Assembly (NCBI GenBank): GCA_050178795.1
Contig: JBFXFT010000008.1
Coordinates: forward strand, 1 to 64,000
Source of the DNA: STF1-184 sp050178795
Lineage (GTDB): Bacteria > Bacillota > Clostridia > Christensenellales > UBA1242
Reading direction: 5' to 3'
Length of the DNA stretch: 64,000 nucleotides
The notes below the pieces were generated by a model, which saw nothing but the letters and a program-made list of their open reading frames with translations, had not been told where the DNA came from and made no database searches. Position numbers and translations under genes: made by a program. Shown here piece after piece: positions 61,117 to 64,000 of the stretch; the first letter of the stretch is position 1; the number at the start of each line of letters is the position of its first letter.

Positions 61117-61841
61117 TGAAATTAGAGGGTAAAAACGCAATATTTGAGGCTTTAAATTCAAATTTAAGCCTTCAAAAAATACTTATATTAAATACAAATA
61201 AAGATGAATTTACAAAAAGCATTATTGACCTAGCAAGGTCAAAAAATATTGCTGTAAATTTTGTAAGTAAGCAAGTTTTAGATAGTGAAAGTGAAACAGG
61301 GCATCATCAAGGCTTTATTGGTCTTGCCAGTGATTTTAAATATAGCGAAGTTAGCGACATTTTAAATAAGGCAAATAGTTTAGAAGAAGACCTATTTGTA
61401 GTAATATTAGACGGAGTTGAAGATCCACACAATTTAGGTAGCATAATAAGAACATGCGAGTGTGCTGGAGTACACGGCATAATAATACCAAAAAACAACG
61501 CTTGCCCAGTCAATGAAACTGTGGTAAGAAGTAGTGCAGGGAGCATTAGCCATATTTTAATTGCACGTGTTACCAACATAAATAATGTCATTAAAGACTT
61601 AAAGGCGGACGGCATTTTTGTATATGGTATGGAAGCCGAGGGCGAACTTATTTACAAAGCAAACTTAAAAGGCAAAATTGCATTAGTTGTAGGCAGTGAG
61701 GGTTTTGGAATAGGAACATTAACAAAAAACTTGTGCGACCAAATAGTAAGTCTTCCTATGGAAGGCAAAACAAATTCGCTAAACGCAAGTGTTGCAACGG
61801 CACTTGGAGTGTATGAAGCACTAAGACAAAGGAAGTTTTAA
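61116..61841 (+). CDS. rlmB: 23S rRNA (guanosine-2'-O-)-methyltransferase RlmB-like
   Basis: A 241-residue SPOUT (TrmH) family methyltransferase: N-terminal substrate-binding domain (1-75), then motif 1 DGVEDPHNLGSIIRTCECAG, motif 2 ALVVGSEGFGIG and motif 3 SLPMEGKTNSLNASVATALGVYE with the knot. Probably methylates G2251-equivalent of 23S rRNA. It overlaps both neighbours by 1 nt. Confidence 0.92.
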   Translation: MKLEGKNAIFEALNSNLSLQKILILNTNKDEFTKSIIDLARSKNIAVNFVSKQVLDSESETGHHQGFIGLASDFKYSEVSDILNKANSLEEDLFVVILDGVEDPHNLGSIIRTCECAGVHGIIIPKNNACPVNETVVRSSAGSISHILIARVTNINNVIKDLKADGIFVYGMEAEGELIYKANLKGKIALVVGSEGFGIGTLTKNLCDQIVSLPMEGKTNSLNASVATALGVYEALRQRKF

Positions 61842-62464
61842 TGAAAAAAGAAGAAAAAGTTTTATTAAAAGAGGCGCAAGGTGGCAATAATTCATCTATG
61901 GAAGAATTAGTTACCGATTATAAACCGCTTGTATCAACAATTGTTAGGCGCTACTTTATTGTAGGTGGCGAACAAGACGATTTAATCCAAGAAGGTATGA
62001 TTGGGCTTTATCAAGCCATTCAAACCTACGACTTTAATAGTGAAGCAAGTTTTAAAACCTTTGCAACACTTTGCATAAATAGAAAAGTGCAAAACGCTGT
62101 AAAGAGCGCGAACAGACAAAAAAATAAAATGTTAAATCAGTTTGTCGCAATCAACAATCAAGGTATAATTGTTATGGATAGCTCAAATAACAATGAAGAC
62201 GAAAATGAGGAGTCTGAAGCAGGAATATATATAGAATCTAACGCTCCAGACCCAGAAGATGTTGCAATAAGTAGGGAACGTCAAGCCTACATCAAGACGC
62301 AGATAGAAAAGAAGTTAACAATTTTAGAAAAAAACATTTTACAACTATACATTGAGGGCAAAACTTATGCTCAAATAGCGTCAGAACTCAACATAACTAA
62401 AAAGTTGGTTGATAACAACTTATTTAAAATAAGGAAGAAATTGGCATTCTTAAAAAACGAATAG
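61841..62464 (+). CDS. RNA polymerase sigma factor, SigH-like
   Basis: A 207-residue sigma-70 family protein with region 2 (QDDLIQEGMIGLYQAIQTYDFNSEASFKTFATLCINRKVQNAVK) and region 4 (LQLYIEGKTYAQIASELNITKKLVDNNLFKIRKKL), lacking regions 1.1 and 3. Its position after mrnC-rlmB is that of sigH in Bacillus and Clostridia. The acidic linker (about 118-145) is longer than usual. In a non-sporulating host it may serve competence or stationary functions; comF in the window is consistent with that. Confidence 0.87.
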   Translation: MKKEEKVLLKEAQGGNNSSMEELVTDYKPLVSTIVRRYFIVGGEQDDLIQEGMIGLYQAIQTYDFNSEASFKTFATLCINRKVQNAVKSANRQKNKMLNQFVAINNQGIIVMDSSNNNEDENEESEAGIYIESNAPDPEDVAISRERQAYIKTQIEKKLTILEKNILQLYIEGKTYAQIASELNITKKLVDNNLFKIRKKLAFLKNE

Positions 62465-62473
62465 GAGAAATTG

Positions 62474-64000
62474 ATGGAACATTTAGCACTTTACAGAAAA
62501 TATAGACCAAAAACCTTTGACGAGGTAATAGGTCAAGAGCACATAATTAAAACCTTAAAAAATCAAGTGGATAAAGGTCAAATTTCGCATGCTTATTTGT
62601 TTAATGGCACTCGTGGCACAGGTAAAACCTCTACCGCCAAAATTTTTGCCAAAGCAATAAACTGTTTAAATCCCAAAAATGGTTCTCCTTGTTTAAAATG
62701 TGAGGTTTGCAAGGCTTTAGACGACCCAAGTAGTTTAGACATACTTGAAATTGACGCTGCAAGCAATAATAGGGTTGACGAAATTAGAGACTTAAAAGAA
62801 AAAATAAAATATCCTCCAGTAAATGGCAAATATAAGGTTTATATCATAGACGAGGTTCATATGTTGACCGATAGTGCCTTTAACGCACTATTAAAAACTT
62901 TGGAAGAGCCACCATCTCATGCAGTGTTTGTTCTTGCGACTACAGAAGTTCATAAACTACCTGCAACAATTTTAAGCCGTGTTATGAGGTTTGATTTTAA
63001 ACTTGTGAGTGTTGATGATTTAATTAAGTTACTTGAAAAGATATTTAAAGAAGAAAATATAAAAGCAGACAAGGAAAGTTTAAGGGCAATGGCGGTTGCA
63101 GGCGAAGGAAGTGTGAGGGACACTCTAAGCGTTGCAGACGTTTGTGCCAGTTATAGTGGCAATAATATAACCTATAATGACGTTTTAAACGCGCTAGGAA
63201 CGACTACGAAGAGTGTTTTGTTAGGAATTACTCACGCAATTATTAATAAAAATACCAAAAATTTGCTTATAGAAATCAATAAAATAGCAAGTGAAGGCAA
63301 AAACCTAAGCGTTTTAGCAAAAGATTTAACTGTGCACTTTAGAAACTTACTTTTAATAAAAAGCGTTAAAAACGCCAATGATATTTTGGGTTTACCTGAA
63401 GAAATTTTTGAAGAAATGAAGAATCAAGCAGAAAAAGAAAGCGTAGGAAATTTACTTTTCTACATGCAAAAATTAAGTGCGGTTGAAGGCGAACTTAGAT
63501 ACTCGGCAAACGAGAGGTTACTACTTGAAACGGCAACGCTATCTTGTATGATGGAAAATGCTAGTACAGTAGAGGGTTTAGAAAAGCGCATAGAAGAGTT
63601 AGAAAAAAAAAGTAAAAATGTAAAAATTGAAAACTCAAACGACTTGCAAAAAAATGAAGTAAAAACTGCAAAAAATGTTGAAAAAAGCGTTAAAAACAGC
63701 GAAAAACACGAAAATATGCCTGAAAACGAGCAAAAAACACCTAAAAACGATGAAATTGAACATCCAAACAAATATGCAAATATTAGCGTAAATCAGTTAT
63801 GGGGCAAAGTTTTAATTGAGTTAAGAGAGAACAACCAACCAGTTTTATACACCGTTTGTGGCGAGGTTGAACCAGTTAAAATTGATGGAAATATTTTTAA
63901 ATTGCAAGTGAGTGACGAGACCGTTTATGGCAAATTAGTAAAAGATGAAAACCTAAATGCACTACAAAAATTGTTACAAAAACTTGATGTAGATGTTAGA
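62474..64000 (+). CDS. dnaX: DNA polymerase III subunit gamma/tau, 3' end beyond window
   Basis: ATG 62474 follows AGGAGAAA, 9 nt after the sigma gene. The frame stays open to the last base (509 codons). N-terminal YRKYRPKTFDEVIGQEHI, Walker A NGTRGTGKTS, zinc cysteines around CLKCEVC, DEVHML, and LEEPPSHAVFVLATTE with LSRVMRFDF identify the clamp-loader ATPase. The last 130 residues enter a Lys/Glu/Asn-rich linker and the tau-like C-terminal domain. ffs, often next to dnaX, is not seen upstream. Confidence 0.95.
   Translation, partial: MEHLALYRKYRPKTFDEVIGQEHIIKTLKNQVDKGQISHAYLFNGTRGTGKTSTAKIFAKAINCLNPKNGSPCLKCEVCKALDDPSSLDILEIDAASNNRVDEIRDLKEKIKYPPVNGKYKVYIIDEVHMLTDSAFNALLKTLEEPPSHAVFVLATTEVHKLPATILSRVMRFDFKLVSVDDLIKLLEKIFKEENIKADKESLRAMAVAGEGSVRDTLSVADVCASYSGNNITYNDVLNALGTTTKSVLLGITHAIINKNTKNLLIEINKIASEGKNLSVLAKDLTVHFRNLLLIKSVKNANDILGLPEEIFEEMKNQAEKESVGNLLFYMQKLSAVEGELRYSANERLLLETATLSCMMENASTVEGLEKRIEELEKKSKNVKIENSNDLQKNEVKTAKNVEKSVKNSEKHENMPENEQKTPKNDEIEHPNKYANISVNQLWGKVLIELRENNQPVLYTVCGEVEPVKIDGNIFKLQVSDETVYGKLVKDENLNALQKLLQKLDVDVR

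Overview
The window is AT-rich, gene-dense bacterial chromosome from a low-GC Gram-positive (Bacillota, most likely an uncultured Clostridia-type gut lineage). Support: Firmicutes-type gene order (divIC - tRNA-Met/Glu - tilS; mrnC - rlmB - sigH-like sigma; rpsF - ssb - rpsR; prfB next to secA), strong AAGGAGG-type ribosome sites, vegetative TTGACA-N17-TATAAT promoters and compact U-tailed terminators. prfB keeps the canonical in-frame TGA and shift site, so UGA is a stop and a Mollicutes code is excluded. No phage, IS element, CRISPR array or rRNA operon was seen.

Layout. 1-7 kb: tRNA-Glu(CTC), an HD phosphohydrolase, a PH-domain membrane protein, a frameshifted metallophosphatase, unknown genes, an FkbM methyltransferase and a HAD phosphatase. 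7-18 kb: tRNA-Ser(GGA); nrnA and an archaeal-type aspS flanked by two members of an undescribed paralogous family; a membrane-anchored surface protein, MscS, a PnuC-like carrier, a phosphoesterase and lysS. 18-24 kb: ASCH protein, Nudix-HAD fusion, a second Nudix gene behind a structured leader, a secreted unknown, tRNA-Ser(TGA), coiled-coil and EamA-like proteins. 24-32 kb: two TasA/camelysin-like surface proteins, a fibre-like protein, a diadenylate-cyclase-like (DACNV-type) protein, coiled-coil unknowns, an SDR and a J-domain protein. 32-41 kb: YqeY, lipase-like hydrolase, MarR, cysS, a cassette of four related membrane proteins (three with zinc ribbons), divIC, tRNA-fMet/Met/Glu with a tRNA-derived repeat, cytidine deaminase and tilS. 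41-47 kb: a third TasA-like protein and a large transglutaminase lipoprotein, then rpsF-ssb-rpsR. 47-64 kb: heterodimeric ABC exporter under an operator-bearing promoter, rhodanese, recD2-comF, secA, prfB-tsaD, two leader-like mini-ORFs, SGNH hydrolase, mrnC-rlmB-sigma and the start of dnaX.

Functionally the window mixes core information processing with lineage-specific surface proteins. The spoIIE gene usually found between tRNA-Glu and tilS is absent, which fits a non-sporulating organism. The most interesting unexplained items are the structured leader of the Nudix gene, the DAC-like protein, the zinc-ribbon membrane cassette, the 99-nt GC-richer insert inside the divIC terminator, the tRNA-Glu repeat, the leader peptides near 59.6 kb, and the TasA-like/transglutaminase surface module.
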